Source: an uncultured Erysipelotrichaceae bacterium
GTDB taxonomy: Bacteria > Bacillota_I > Bacilli_A > RF39 > UBA660
Assembly (NCBI GenBank): GCA_902788975.1
Contig: CADAMI010000020.1
Span: 1 to 32,692, forward strand
Direction: 5' to 3'
Length of the DNA stretch: 32,692 bases
A model generated the notes under the pieces. It was not told the DNA's origin and did no database searches. It worked only from the letters and a program-made list of their open reading frames with translations. Shown here piece by piece: positions 15,455 to 23,348 of the stretch. Position numbers and translations under genes: made by a program. The stretch's first letter is position 1; each line of letters opens with the position of its first letter.

Positions 15455-16009
15455 ATGGATTATCTCTTGTTAGTTAATAGAGATAACTTGTTAGATAGAA
15501 CTTATACTCCTTGTGATTTGGTTAATTGTAAAAGTAATTATAAGGATAATATATTAATAGATAGAAAAGTTAATGAAATGTTTAATTTAATGAAGATGGA
15601 GGCATTAAATAATGGATATGATATTGATATTATGAGTGGATATAGAACTTATGAATATCAAGAAAAAATATATAATAAATTAATTAGAGAAAAAGGATTT
15701 AATTATGCCCTTAGGCATATTGCTCCACCTGGTGCTTCAGAACATCAAACAGGTTTGGCAATAGATATATGTGTATATAGAGATGGAAATTGTTATATTG
15801 AACATGAAATTAGTGAATTTGAAGAGATTAAGTGGTTACATAATAATTGTTATAGATTTGGATTTATTTTAAGATATCCCGAAGGAATGGAAGAAGTCAC
15901 AGGTTACAATTATGAGCCTTGGCATTTTAGATATGTTGGTGATATAGCTAGTTATTTATATTTTAATAGGATTAATTTTGATGATTATAAAAAACTTGTC
16001 AAAAAATAG
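15455..16009 (+). CDS. M15 family D-alanyl-D-alanine carboxypeptidase (VanY-like)
   Basis: A 184-residue zinc peptidase expected to remove the terminal D-Ala of peptidoglycan stem peptides. Motifs are SGYRTYEYQ, SEHQTGLAID (zinc His and Asp) and EPWHFRYVG (catalytic Glu and zinc His), in the order typical of M15B enzymes. No signal peptide or membrane segment is visible from the ATG at 15455, which follows AGGTGAT. The in-frame start 51 bases earlier adds no convincing signal either and lies upstream of the predicted transcription start. It would thus act in the cytoplasm, or be exported by an unseen route. Cotranscribed with the membrane thioredoxin. Confidence 0.88.
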   Translation: MDYLLLVNRDNLLDRTYTPCDLVNCKSNYKDNILIDRKVNEMFNLMKMEALNNGYDIDIMSGYRTYEYQEKIYNKLIREKGFNYALRHIAPPGASEHQTGLAIDICVYRDGNCYIEHEISEFEEIKWLHNNCYRFGFILRYPEGMEEVTGYNYEPWHFRYVGDIASYLYFNRINFDDYKKLVKK

Positions 16010-16041
16010 AATGAGTGTTATTATATATCTAGGTGAAATTT

Positions 16042-16479
16042 ATGAACAAGTCAAAGAAAAAAGCAATAATTTTAGGAATAATATGTTTAGTAATATTAAT
16101 TGGGGCTTTTACTTTGGATAGAATACTTAGTAAAAGTTATTTAAAAGAGATTAAATATAGTGAGGTAATGGAAAAAGTTGAAAACAAAGAAAGTTTTATT
16201 TTACTTCTTAGTCAAACTACTTGTACTCATTGTATGGATTTTAAGCCTAAATTAAAAAAAGTGGCTAACAAGTACGAGATAACAGTATATTATTTAGAAA
16301 CCGATCTTCTTAGCAAGGAAGAAAACGCAACATTAAAAGAACATTTTAGCTTTAGAGGAACACCACAAACATTGTTTGTTGTTGATGGTAAAGAAAAGAC
16401 TGCGGCAACAAGAATAGATGGCGATGTTTCTGAAGAAAAAATTATTAGTAAATTTAAAAGTAATGGCTATATTGAATAG
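16042..16479 (+). CDS. Membrane-anchored thioredoxin-like protein
   Basis: A 145-residue protein with a basic N-terminus, one membrane segment (residues about 8-25) and an extracytoplasmic thioredoxin fold. The active site CTHC lies at about residues 62-65, and the cis-Pro loop is GTPQT. It probably oxidises or reduces disulfides of exported proteins. ATG at 16042 follows AGGTGA at 5 bases; a GTG at 16033 overlaps that site. It is the second gene of the operon, 32 bases after the VanY-like gene, and its stop is inside the terminator. Confidence 0.85.
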   Translation: MNKSKKKAIILGIICLVILIGAFTLDRILSKSYLKEIKYSEVMEKVENKESFILLLSQTTCTHCMDFKPKLKKVANKYEITVYYLETDLLSKEENATLKEHFSFRGTPQTLFVVDGKEKTAATRIDGDVSEEKIISKFKSNGYIE

Positions 16480-16493
16480 TCATTACTTTTTTT
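16456..16493. terminator. Bidirectional terminator
   Basis: AGTAATGGCTAT/ATAGTCATTACT, 12 pairs with one G-U and a 5-base loop, then six T. It lies between the convergent thioredoxin and mbl genes. Confidence 0.85.
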
Positions 16494-17481
16494 AGTTATC
16501 AATCATATTAATATTATCTAGTAATATCCCTGTACCTTCGGCGACACATGTTAGTGGGCTTTCGGCAGTGAATACTGGTACTTTTAATTCTTGAGATAGC
16601 AATTGATTAAAGCCATCGACAAGTGATCCTCCACCAGTTAAAACGATGCCTTTATCAATAATGTCAGCAGATAACTCTGGTGGTGTTTGTTCAAGGATGC
16701 CTTTTGCGGCATGGATAATCGTATAAACACTTTCTCTTAAAGCTTCTTCAACTTCGTCACTAGTTAAATTTATCGTATGTGGAAGTCCAGTTACTAGATC
16801 TCGTCCTCTTACTTCCATTTTTTCATTTCTACTGCCTGGGAAGACAGTACCAATAGTTATTTTTATTTCTTCAGCGGTACGTTCACCAATAAGTAATTTA
16901 TATTTATCTTTGATATATTTAATAATATCATTATCAAAGGCATTACCGGCAATTCTAATGGAAGCACTTTCAACAATTCCCCCCAATGATAATATGGCAA
17001 TATCGGTAGTTCCCCCGCCAATATCAATAACCATGTTACCAGATGGTTTAGAAATATCCATACCAGCACCAATGGCTGCAACTTTTGGTTCAACTTCTAA
17101 GAATACTTTTTTTGCTCCTGTTCTTTCGGCAGCTTCTTTAATAGCATTTTTTTCGACTTGAGTTATATTTGATGGACAGCAAATTAATATCCTTGGTCTT
17201 TGAAAGAAACTCTTACCATTTACTTTCTTGATAAAATAATTAAGCATTACTTCAGTTGTTTCAAAATCGGCGATTACACCATCTTTCATAGGTTTAATAG
17301 CAACGACTTTACCGGGTGTTCGGCCTAGCATTTCTCTAGCTTCGCTACCGACTGCTAATGGCCTTTTAGTATCAGCATCAATAGCTACAACACTTGGCTC
17401 ATTAAGAACTATACCTTGACCTTTTATATATATTAATACGTTGGCGGTTCCTAGGTCAATACCAATATCTTTATTAAACAT
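16492..17481 (-). CDS. mbl: MreB-family cell-shape protein Mbl
   Basis: A 329-residue bacterial actin that forms membrane-bound filaments guiding lateral wall synthesis. Actin-fold signatures are visible: phosphate 1 motif DIGIDLGTANV at the N-terminus, phosphate 2 motif DIGGGTTDIA at about residues 153-162, and the adenosine motif GIVLTGGGSLV near residue 280. It lies directly downstream of spoIIID, exactly as mbl does in Bacillus subtilis, which is why I call it Mbl rather than MreB. The ribosome binding site AGGGTGAT precedes the ATG. A promoter in the end of spoIIID may drive it separately. Confidence 0.93.
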   Translation of the reverse strand: MFNKDIGIDLGTANVLIYIKGQGIVLNEPSVVAIDADTKRPLAVGSEAREMLGRTPGKVVAIKPMKDGVIADFETTEVMLNYFIKKVNGKSFFQRPRILICCPSNITQVEKNAIKEAAERTGAKKVFLEVEPKVAAIGAGMDISKPSGNMVIDIGGGTTDIAILSLGGIVESASIRIAGNAFDNDIIKYIKDKYKLLIGERTAEEIKITIGTVFPGSRNEKMEVRGRDLVTGLPHTINLTSDEVEEALRESVYTIIHAAKGILEQTPPELSADIIDKGIVLTGGGSLVDGFNQLLSQELKVPVFTAESPLTCVAEGTGILLDNINMIDN

Positions 17482-17502
17482 ATAATCACCCTCTCTTATA
17501 TT

Positions 17503-17532
17503 ATTTTACCATATTTTGTTATTGTTTTACAA
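17503..17532 (-). promoter_or_regulatory. Candidate promoter of mbl
   Basis: On minus TTGTAA (17527-17532), 18 bases, TAAAAT (17503-17508) preceded by TGG. It would give mbl vegetative expression independent of spoIIID. Confidence 0.5.
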
Positions 17533-17790
17533 TGATAGACTTCTTTTTCTTAAAAATAATTGTCTAGTTGACTCGCCGCCTTTAATATGTCTTGTTTCAA
17601 TGTGTTCTTCCATTATTTTTTTGACAATGTTAAATTTGTTAATGTTTATTTCATATAACCTTTCTTTCATATCTTTGTGTACGGTACTTTTGCTGACATT
17701 GAATTTTTTGGCGGTATTTCTAATTGTATCTTTAGTATCTATTATATAGTCAGCAATATCATTTACACGATTTAATATTGTTTTACTCAA
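17527..17790 (-). CDS. spoIIID: Sporulation transcription regulator SpoIIID
   Basis: An 87-residue DNA-binding protein of the mother cell that activates and represses sigma-E-dependent genes. The helix-turn-helix with NTAKKFNVSKSTVHKDM at residues about 25-41 and the basic C-terminus after GGESTRQLF are characteristic, and the length fits the family. The start is TTG with AAAGGGG upstream; there is no ATG nearby. It lies between spoIIQ and mbl, as in Bacillus. Confidence 0.93.
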   Translation of the reverse strand: MSKTILNRVNDIADYIIDTKDTIRNTAKKFNVSKSTVHKDMKERLYEININKFNIVKKIMEEHIETRHIKGGESTRQLFLRKRSLSL

Positions 17791-17821
17791 TTTTATTACC
17801 CCTTTAGTAAATTATATTATC

Positions 17822-17842
17822 TGAAAAAAAGGCGTATGCCTA
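17822..17842 (-). terminator. Weak terminator after spoIIQ
   Basis: On minus AGGC-ATAC-GCCT followed by seven T; the spoIIQ stop overlaps the stem. With only four pairs it is likely partial, allowing read-through to spoIIID. Confidence 0.45.
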
Positions 17843-18475
17843 TAATTCACCTTCAGTTTTATTATAACTTTCTTCAGGGTTAATAATTTTTCCTTGGTAT
17901 GATAATTCAAAATGAAGATTATAGTCATTAGGATATAAATTACTAGTACCACTTTTACCAATTACTTGGCCTTTAAGTATAGTATCATCTTTTTTTACAT
18001 TAACTTCAGATAAACTTTGATAGGTACTTATTAAATCATTACTATGTCTTATTTTAATTGTTTTACCAAGTATTTCGTTTTCTGATACATCGATAACAGT
18101 ACCATCTAACACTGATATGATGTCAAATACTTCATTAAGTTTATAATCTACTCCAGAATTCTGCATATAAGTATCTTGATAGATAATTAATGATTCTTCT
18201 TGTTTTTTCTGGTCTCCATTATAGTCATAAAATGATTTGTTTATAGTTACACTCTCATTTACATATGGTTTAAGAATAGTATTTTCAGTTACAACGACAG
18301 GAATATATTCATTATCGGTAACTATTTCTTTATCAACATATTCCATATCTTCTTTACTGTCAAATTGATTTTTGTTTACGGCTTTTTGGATTAAATACAT
18401 ACTTGTACCAAAGACAAATATTGCTAAAGTATAAATTGCGGGTACTGCTAATAATTTTAAATTTCTTTTATTCAT
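17840..18475 (-). CDS. spoIIQ: Stage II sporulation protein Q, degenerate LytM domain
   Basis: A forespore membrane protein whose extracellular LytM domain pairs with SpoIIIAH across the intermembrane space during engulfment. The ATG at 18475 follows AGGTGA and starts a 211-residue protein with a membrane segment at residues about 9-30 and a C-terminal M23-like domain. Zinc ligands are lost: the HxGxD position reads NSGVD, and HLHFE reads NLHFE. Loss of metal ligands is known in Bacillus SpoIIQ, while clostridial ones keep the His. The position after spoIID supports the name. Confidence 0.88.
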   Translation of the reverse strand: MNKRNLKLLAVPAIYTLAIFVFGTSMYLIQKAVNKNQFDSKEDMEYVDKEIVTDNEYIPVVVTENTILKPYVNESVTINKSFYDYNGDQKKQEESLIIYQDTYMQNSGVDYKLNEVFDIISVLDGTVIDVSENEILGKTIKIRHSNDLISTYQSLSEVNVKKDDTILKGQVIGKSGTSNLYPNDYNLHFELSYQGKIINPEESYNKTEGEL

Positions 18476-18527
18476 TTCACTCACCTACTTTCAGTTTTAA
18501 CAAAATTTTATGATATATACGTTTTTT

Positions 18528-19451
18528 TTAATTTTTTATTTTTGTTAAACTAGTATTTTGATAATAGTGAGCTAATATTTGATCATATGTATAGCCTTCT
18601 TTGGCCATGCCTAAAGCACCATATTGACTCATACCTACGCCATGGCCGTATCCTTTTGTGGTAATACTTACTGTTTGGCCTTGGAGTTCAATGTTAAAAT
18701 CTGTTGATCTTAATGATAATTTATTATAAATATCAGTACCTTTAAACTCTACATTGTTTATTTTTAAAAGAAGTATGCGATTGGTATTACTTCTTTTTTC
18801 TATTTCAATATTTAAATTTTTATTATATGGAATATTTAATAATTTATAAAATTCAGTTAAATTCATTATTTTGGTAGTTATATATGCTGATGAAACATCT
18901 TTATCCCAAGGACTTTCGACACTTTTTAGATATGCACAATCAAAATCAAAGATATTACTACTATCTTCTGTATAGCCATTACTGGTTGAAAAAAACATAG
19001 CATCAACAACTTTATCATCATATTCTAAATACTCATCAATAGTACTGTTGACAGCTTGTCGTAATTTATTAATGTTTTTTACATAGCTATTGCCCCAGGC
19101 ATCTTTTAAATATTCATTATCTAGGTATACTTGATTCATGATACTATCAACAACATCATAGTCCTTATCTTTATTATACTCCATTCTCTTTAAAGCATAA
19201 CTACGTGAGGCAACAGCTTGCGCTTTTAAAGCTTCAATGTCAAAATTTATAGGCATTTCTCCAGCTAGAACACCAACAATATATTCTTCTAAAGGAATCT
19301 TTTCTATTTCATTAGTCTCATTTCTTTTTACTCTGATATATATTGTATTAATATAATTAAGTTCAATTTCTTTATAGTTTTTATTGTAAATTAGAACAAT
19401 AAAAAAAGGAATAAATATTAATAGTAATATAAAGATTATTATTTTTTTCAT
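18528..19451 (-). CDS. spoIID: Stage II sporulation protein D, peptidoglycan lytic transglycosylase
   Basis: A 307-residue membrane-anchored enzyme that cleaves septal glycan strands during engulfment, working with SpoIIM and SpoIIP. The N-terminus has a membrane segment (residues about 3-22). Conserved blocks include EYIVGVLAGEMP, containing the catalytic Glu known from B. subtilis SpoIID, then ALKAQAVASRSYAL, and the C-terminal GYGHGVGMSQYGALGMA. The ribosome binding site is AAGAAGG. It sits between the DUF1146 gene and spoIIQ. Confidence 0.95.
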   Translation of the reverse strand: MKKIIIFILLLIFIPFFIVLIYNKNYKEIELNYINTIYIRVKRNETNEIEKIPLEEYIVGVLAGEMPINFDIEALKAQAVASRSYALKRMEYNKDKDYDVVDSIMNQVYLDNEYLKDAWGNSYVKNINKLRQAVNSTIDEYLEYDDKVVDAMFFSTSNGYTEDSSNIFDFDCAYLKSVESPWDKDVSSAYITTKIMNLTEFYKLLNIPYNKNLNIEIEKRSNTNRILLLKINNVEFKGTDIYNKLSLRSTDFNIELQGQTVSITTKGYGHGVGMSQYGALGMAKEGYTYDQILAHYYQNTSLTKIKN

Positions 19452-19488
19452 ATAACCTTCTTTCTTAATACTACTTATTTACTTCCTA

Positions 19489-19677
19489 TTATTTTAAACT
19501 TGTTAAAAAACTTATTATAAAACTAGATGTTAGATATGTTAGGCTAAATACTAAAATTATATAGAATACTTTAGCTTGATATAATCTATTTTTTTTAAAT
19601 ATACCATTGATATTAACACCTTCCATAGACCAAATTACAATGGCTAAAACAATTAAATATATTAAAAAATTATACAT
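19489..19677 (-). CDS. DUF1146 small membrane protein (YwzB-like)
   Basis: A 62-residue protein with two membrane segments separated by a short basic loop containing KKNRLYQAK, the pattern of the DUF1146/YwzB family found in Bacilli near murA and the spoIID cluster. Function unknown. The ATG at 19677 overlaps the last 8 bases of rpiB, so it is translationally coupled; a TTG at 19686 is an alternative start. Confidence 0.75.
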   Translation of the reverse strand: MYNFLIYLIVLAIVIWSMEGVNINGIFKKNRLYQAKVFYIILVFSLTYLTSSFIISFLTSLK

Positions 19678-20113
19678 TAGCTTCAATATCCTTTATCTTG
19701 TCATTTCTAATTTTATATCTATCAATATTAGTAAATGGGGTTTCGATAAAAGTTGTTATTACTTCTTTCATTAATTCTCTATCCATTTCTTCAGATATGG
19801 CAATGGCATTGGCATCGTTATGTGCTTTTGACAACGTTGCTTCACTTGTTGTCGATACTTTGGCGCAATAGATACCTTTCATTTTATTTAGGGCAATACT
19901 CATACCGATACCTGTACCACAGATAGCTATTCCTAAATCAACTTCATGATTAATAATGCCATCTCCTAATTTTTTGGCATAGTCGGGAAAATCCGCTGGT
20001 TCTTCAGAATCAGTCCCATAGTCAATGACATTATAACCTAAGGCATTTAAATATTCAGTCAAAAATTGTTTAACTTTGACTCCACGATGATCATTTGTAA
20101 TTCCAATTTTCAT
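19670..20113 (-). CDS. rpiB: Ribose-5-phosphate isomerase B (RpiB/LacAB family)
   Basis: A 147-residue sugar-phosphate isomerase converting ribose-5-phosphate and ribulose-5-phosphate in the pentose phosphate pathway. Motifs are NDHRG at the N-terminus, the active-site Cys in CGTGIGMSIALNK, and AHNDANAIAI. The frame extends 28 codons upstream, but conservation begins at MKIGITND and AAAGG lies 10 bases before this ATG. It heads the run rpiB, DUF1146, spoIID, spoIIQ under its own promoter. Confidence 0.92.
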   Translation of the reverse strand: MKIGITNDHRGVKVKQFLTEYLNALGYNVIDYGTDSEEPADFPDYAKKLGDGIINHEVDLGIAICGTGIGMSIALNKMKGIYCAKVSTTSEATLSKAHNDANAIAISEEMDRELMKEVITTFIETPFTNIDRYKIRNDKIKDIEANV

Positions 20114-20147
20114 ATAATTCAATCCTTTCATATAATTATCTAATTTA

Positions 20148-20176
20148 ATCATAGGCAATTGATATTTTAAAGTCAA
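20148..20176 (-). promoter_or_regulatory. Promoter of rpiB
   Basis: On minus TTGACT (20171-20176), 17 bases, TATGAT (20148-20153). Confidence 0.65.
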
Positions 20177-20244
20177 TATTTTTAATATTTTTGACATGTA
20201 TTTGACAATGTTTATTATATGATAATTATATAAAAATTTGTGTC

Positions 20245-20266
20245 AAAAAAAAGACCTAAAAGGTCA
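20245..20266 (-). terminator. Terminator after rpmE
   Basis: On minus GACCT-TTT-AGGTC followed by eight T. Confidence 0.75.
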
Positions 20267-20267
20267 T

Positions 20268-20480
20268 TTATTTAGATTCTTTAGCAAATCCATATTTTTT
20301 ATTAAATTTGTCTACTTGTCCTTTTCTTGTAGTTGTATTTTGCGTTCCTGTGTAGAATGGATGACATGCTGAACATACTTCAACAGAGATTTCACTCTTT
20401 GTAGATTTTGTTTTAAAAGTATTACCGCAAGCACAAGTTACAGTAGCATCAACATAATTTGGATGTATATTTTTCTTCAT
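20268..20480 (-). CDS. rpmE: 50S ribosomal protein L31, zinc-binding type
   Basis: A 70-residue L31 beginning MKKNIHPNY with four conserved Cys (CACG and CSAC), the zinc-containing form. AAAGGAG precedes the ATG at 20480. A promoter in the end of the upstream gene and a leader hairpin (20499-20516) suggest autonomous, possibly autoregulated expression; the terminator follows directly. Confidence 0.96.
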   Translation of the reverse strand: MKKNIHPNYVDATVTCACGNTFKTKSTKSEISVEVCSACHPFYTGTQNTTTRKGQVDKFNKKYGFAKESK

Positions 20481-20498
20481 ATAATTTCTCCTTTCGCC

Positions 20499-20516
20499 AT
20501 GACTAATACAAGTCAT
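20499..20516 (-). promoter_or_regulatory. Leader hairpin of rpmE
   Basis: ATGACT/AGTCAT around a 6-base loop in the roughly 48-base leader, close to the ribosome binding site. L31 leader motifs are known in Firmicutes, but I cannot confirm this one belongs to them. Confidence 0.35.
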
Positions 20517-20535
20517 AGTAATAAATACATTTGAT

Positions 20536-20564
20536 ATTATATCAAGATTTTTTTAAATTTTCAA
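20536..20564 (-). promoter_or_regulatory. Promoter of rpmE
   Basis: On minus TTGAAA (20559-20564), 17 bases, TATAAT (20536-20541) with TGA upstream. The -35 lies within the final codons of the SGNH-like gene. Confidence 0.7.
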
Positions 20565-21192
20565 CTAAAATATTAAAAATTTGATAATATCCTTTATTAT
20601 TTAGATTAAAATTTGTTTCTTTTTTGTAATATTCTTGTTTATTATTTAGTATTTTATTGGTATCTATAAAAGTATAGTTATAATTTTTAGCAATACTTGA
20701 TAATTTATAATTTATATATGTAAAAATATCATTATTATTATTAGTAATATTGTAGTATCCCAATATATATACTTGTTTATAGTCATATCTAGATATTTCT
20801 TTTATTATTAATTCATAATTATTTATCATACTATTTAAATATGTATATATTTCTTTGGTATTATCATTAAGTTTATAATAAAGATCGTTCATGCCAATAG
20901 ATAATATTACAATATCTGATTTTTTTAATATTTGGTGAATAGATTCAGTTTTATTATCGATATCTAATTCTTGATTATATTTAATAATATTTAATAAGTC
21001 ATTAATATGATAATCCTTATTAATAAAATCATTATTTACCGATATGTTTTCAATATTATTTATATATGGATTATTAGCTATATTGTCTCCAATTAAAGTT
21101 ATAGATTTATTTTTGTCTTCAGTTAAATTATAGATTATATAGCAAGCATACAGTAAGAAAAAAAGAAATAATATTAGTATTATTTTTTTCAT
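20542..21192 (-). CDS. SGNH/GDSL-like protein with degenerate active site
   Basis: A 216-residue membrane-anchored protein (one hydrophobic segment, residues about 3-22) with an SGNH-hydrolase-like layout. Block I reads LIGDNIA where active enzymes have GDS, block III is the conserved GMND, and the C-terminal DxxH block reads NFNLNNKGY. Catalytic Ser, Asp and His all appear replaced, so hydrolysis is unlikely. It may bind glycan or lipid, or the assignment may be coincidental. No clear ribosome binding site precedes the ATG at 21192 (a GTG lies at 21201). It follows murA by 21 bases and is probably cotranscribed with it. Confidence 0.65.
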   Translation of the reverse strand: MKKIILILFLFFLLYACYIIYNLTEDKNKSITLIGDNIANNPYINNIENISVNNDFINKDYHINDLLNIIKYNQELDIDNKTESIHQILKKSDIVILSIGMNDLYYKLNDNTKEIYTYLNSMINNYELIIKEISRYDYKQVYILGYYNITNNNNDIFTYINYKLSSIAKNYNYTFIDTNKILNNKQEYYKKETNFNLNNKGYYQIFNILVENLKKS

Positions 21193-21213
21193 AGTTATCA
21201 CTATTAAATAATA

Positions 21214-22467
21214 TTAAATTATTTCTATTTTAGCACCTACTTGAGTTAATTTTTCAACTATTCTATCATAACCACGTAAAATATAAGCAATATTATCAAT
21301 AGTTGATGTGCCTTCAGCAACTAGAGCTGCTACTAAAAGCGATGCACCACCTCTTAAATCGGTTGCTATAACATCAGCTGAATGTAATTCGGTTTTGCCT
21401 TTTATTGTGGCTTTACGATTATCTTTTCTAATGTTGGCTTTGGCACCCATCTTCTTAAGTTCTTTAATGTTTTGAAAACGATTTTCATAAATAGTTTCTT
21501 CAACAGTACTTTTTCCCTTACATTGGGTTAAAAATGTGGTCATTACTTGTTGTAAATCCGTCGGGAATCCTGGATATACCAAGGTTTTCACTTCAATTGA
21601 TTTATAATCTTTTACTTCATTTATAATAACATTATCAAGGCCTATTTCCATGCCCACCCCTGCTTCAGTTAATTTAGCAATAAGAGCTTCTAAATGATTA
21701 GGAATCATATTATCTATTTTTAGATTATGTCCTAATAAAGCGCCAATTATTAAATATGTTCCCGCTTCAATTCGATCTGGAATTACTTCATGGAAACAAC
21801 TATGTAGATATTTAACACCTGTGATAGTTATTGTACTTGTACCGGCTCCTTTTATCTTGGCTCCCATATTATTTAAAAATGTGGCTATATTAACAATTTC
21901 AGGTTCTTGAGCCGCATTATCAATTATGGTCTTTCCTTTAGCTTTTACGGCCGCAAGCATAATATTAATCGTAGCACCAACACTAGGAAAATCTAGATAT
22001 ATATTATTACCTTTTAGTTTATCTGCTTCAATTATGAAATGATTATCTTCTTCTGTAATTTTGGCTCCTAGTAATTCAAATCCTTTTAAATGAAGATTAA
22101 TTGGTCTTGCACCGATAGCACATCCGCCAGGAAAATACATATCTACTTTATTAAATTTTCCTAATAATGCACCCATAAAATAGTATGAGGCACGAAGTTT
22201 TTTAGATAAACTCTCTGTTATTTCTTTATTAACAATATCACTAGAGTTTATTTCAACCTTTCCATCTTCTCTGTTTATTTTAGCATTTAAATGGACTAAT
22301 ATATTTTCTAAGTCATCAACATCAGTGATATTCGGTACATTACTGATAGTTACTGTCTCATCACATAAGATAGCTGCTGGTATTAAGGCAACAACGCTAT
22401 TTTTAGCACCACTAACAGTAACTGTTCCAGTTAGTTTATGTCCACCTTCTATTTTAATTTTAGGCAT
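21214..22467 (-). CDS. murA: UDP-N-acetylglucosamine 1-carboxyvinyltransferase MurA
   Basis: A 417-residue cytoplasmic enzyme of the first committed peptidoglycan step, transferring enolpyruvate from PEP to UDP-GlcNAc. The substrate Lys is in SGAKNSVVAL (residues about 20-29), and the PEP-reactive Cys, target of fosfomycin, is in PGGCAIGARPINLH at about residue 115. Full length for the family. GGGAGG precedes the ATG. Its position ahead of the spoIID-mbl cluster matches MurAA of Bacillus. Confidence 0.96.
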   Translation of the reverse strand: MPKIKIEGGHKLTGTVTVSGAKNSVVALIPAAILCDETVTISNVPNITDVDDLENILVHLNAKINREDGKVEINSSDIVNKEITESLSKKLRASYYFMGALLGKFNKVDMYFPGGCAIGARPINLHLKGFELLGAKITEEDNHFIIEADKLKGNNIYLDFPSVGATINIMLAAVKAKGKTIIDNAAQEPEIVNIATFLNNMGAKIKGAGTSTITITGVKYLHSCFHEVIPDRIEAGTYLIIGALLGHNLKIDNMIPNHLEALIAKLTEAGVGMEIGLDNVIINEVKDYKSIEVKTLVYPGFPTDLQQVMTTFLTQCKGKSTVEETIYENRFQNIKELKKMGAKANIRKDNRKATIKGKTELHSADVIATDLRGGASLLVAALVAEGTSTIDNIAYILRGYDRIVEKLTQVGAKIEII

Positions 22468-22518
22468 AGGTACCTCCCTCTAATATTTTATGTAAATCCA
22501 TATTTTTGGTTCAAATAT

Positions 22519-22547
22519 ACAATAACATAATATTATTAAAAATGCAA
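22519..22547 (-). promoter_or_regulatory. Promoter of murA
   Basis: On minus TTGCAT (22542-22547), 17 bases, TATTGT (22519-22524). Confidence 0.6.
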
Positions 22548-22579
22548 GTTTTTGACCTTGTATTGACATAATCTAAATA

Positions 22580-22612
22580 TAAAACTGAGTTAAATACTAA
22601 TCAACTCAGTTT
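22580..22612 (-). terminator. Terminator at the end of walJ
   Basis: ACTGAGTT/AACTCAGT, extendable by A-T pairs, with an 11-base loop; the last codons and stop of walJ (22590-22592) lie inside it. Confidence 0.75.
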
Positions 22613-23348
22613 CTTTATTTTGTTTAGCTATTATTATGTTATTAAAGGCTATTTTTTCTTTATTCAATCTGTCATTCAATGTATCTTGAGCAAGAGCTTC
22701 GGTATTATTTTCTTCAGACAAATGGGCTAAGATTATCTTTTTGGTATTATTACCAATAAATTTTGATAAATACTTAGCTGAATCATAGTTAGATAAGTGA
22801 CCTTTATCGGATAATATTCTTTGACGCAATTCAAAGGGATATCTTCCATTATTTAGCATTTCAATATCATGATTACTTTCAAATATATAAATATCACGAT
22901 TACTTAATATATCAAAATATTTTTTATTGATATATCCAGTATCGGTAATATAAACAACTGACTTTTTATCATTATTAATGATATATCCAACTGAATCTTC
23001 AGTATCATGTGATGTTTTTATTACTTCTATCTTTATATCTTTAATTTGAAATGTTTCATTTTCAATAAATTTATAATTTTTTACATAATCAAGATAAGGA
23101 TACATTTTTTTAGTAATATATATAGTTGGATTAATATGTTTTATTAATACTTGTAATCCTTTTATGTGATCAACATGTACGTGGGTTATTAAAATAGCAT
23201 CAATTTCTTGGGGATCTATATTTAATTCTTGTAATTTTGTTAGGATGTATTTACTACTGTTACCGCAATCAATTAGTATTTTGGCTTCTTTTGTTTCAAT
23301 ATAGGTAGTATTTCCTTTACTACCACTCGATAATACACATACTTTCAT
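22590..23348 (-). CDS. walJ: WalJ/YycJ-type metallo-beta-lactamase-fold protein
   Basis: A 252-residue cytoplasmic metallohydrolase of the YycJ/WalJ family, associated in Firmicutes with the WalRK wall-stress regulon and with coordinating division and replication. It begins with SSGSKGN and has the metal motif THVHVDH (residues about 55-61), a later His in SHDTEDS, the bridging Asp in ITDTG and the last His in ILAHLSEEN. The start overlaps the stop of the M23 gene (TAATG), so translation is coupled. No walRK genes are adjacent. Confidence 0.88.
   Translation of the reverse strand: MKVCVLSSGSKGNTTYIETKEAKILIDCGNSSKYILTKLQELNIDPQEIDAILITHVHVDHIKGLQVLIKHINPTIYITKKMYPYLDYVKNYKFIENETFQIKDIKIEVIKTSHDTEDSVGYIINNDKKSVVYITDTGYINKKYFDILSNRDIYIFESNHDIEMLNNGRYPFELRQRILSDKGHLSNYDSAKYLSKFIGNNTKKIILAHLSEENNTEALAQDTLNDRLNKEKIAFNNIIIAKQNKETELISI

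Noticed and set aside
20180-20245. Plus-strand TTGACA/TATAAT-like boxes between rpiB and rpmE
   Set aside because: Spacing is poor, no gene or RNA follows on plus, and such boxes are expected by chance in this AT-rich DNA.
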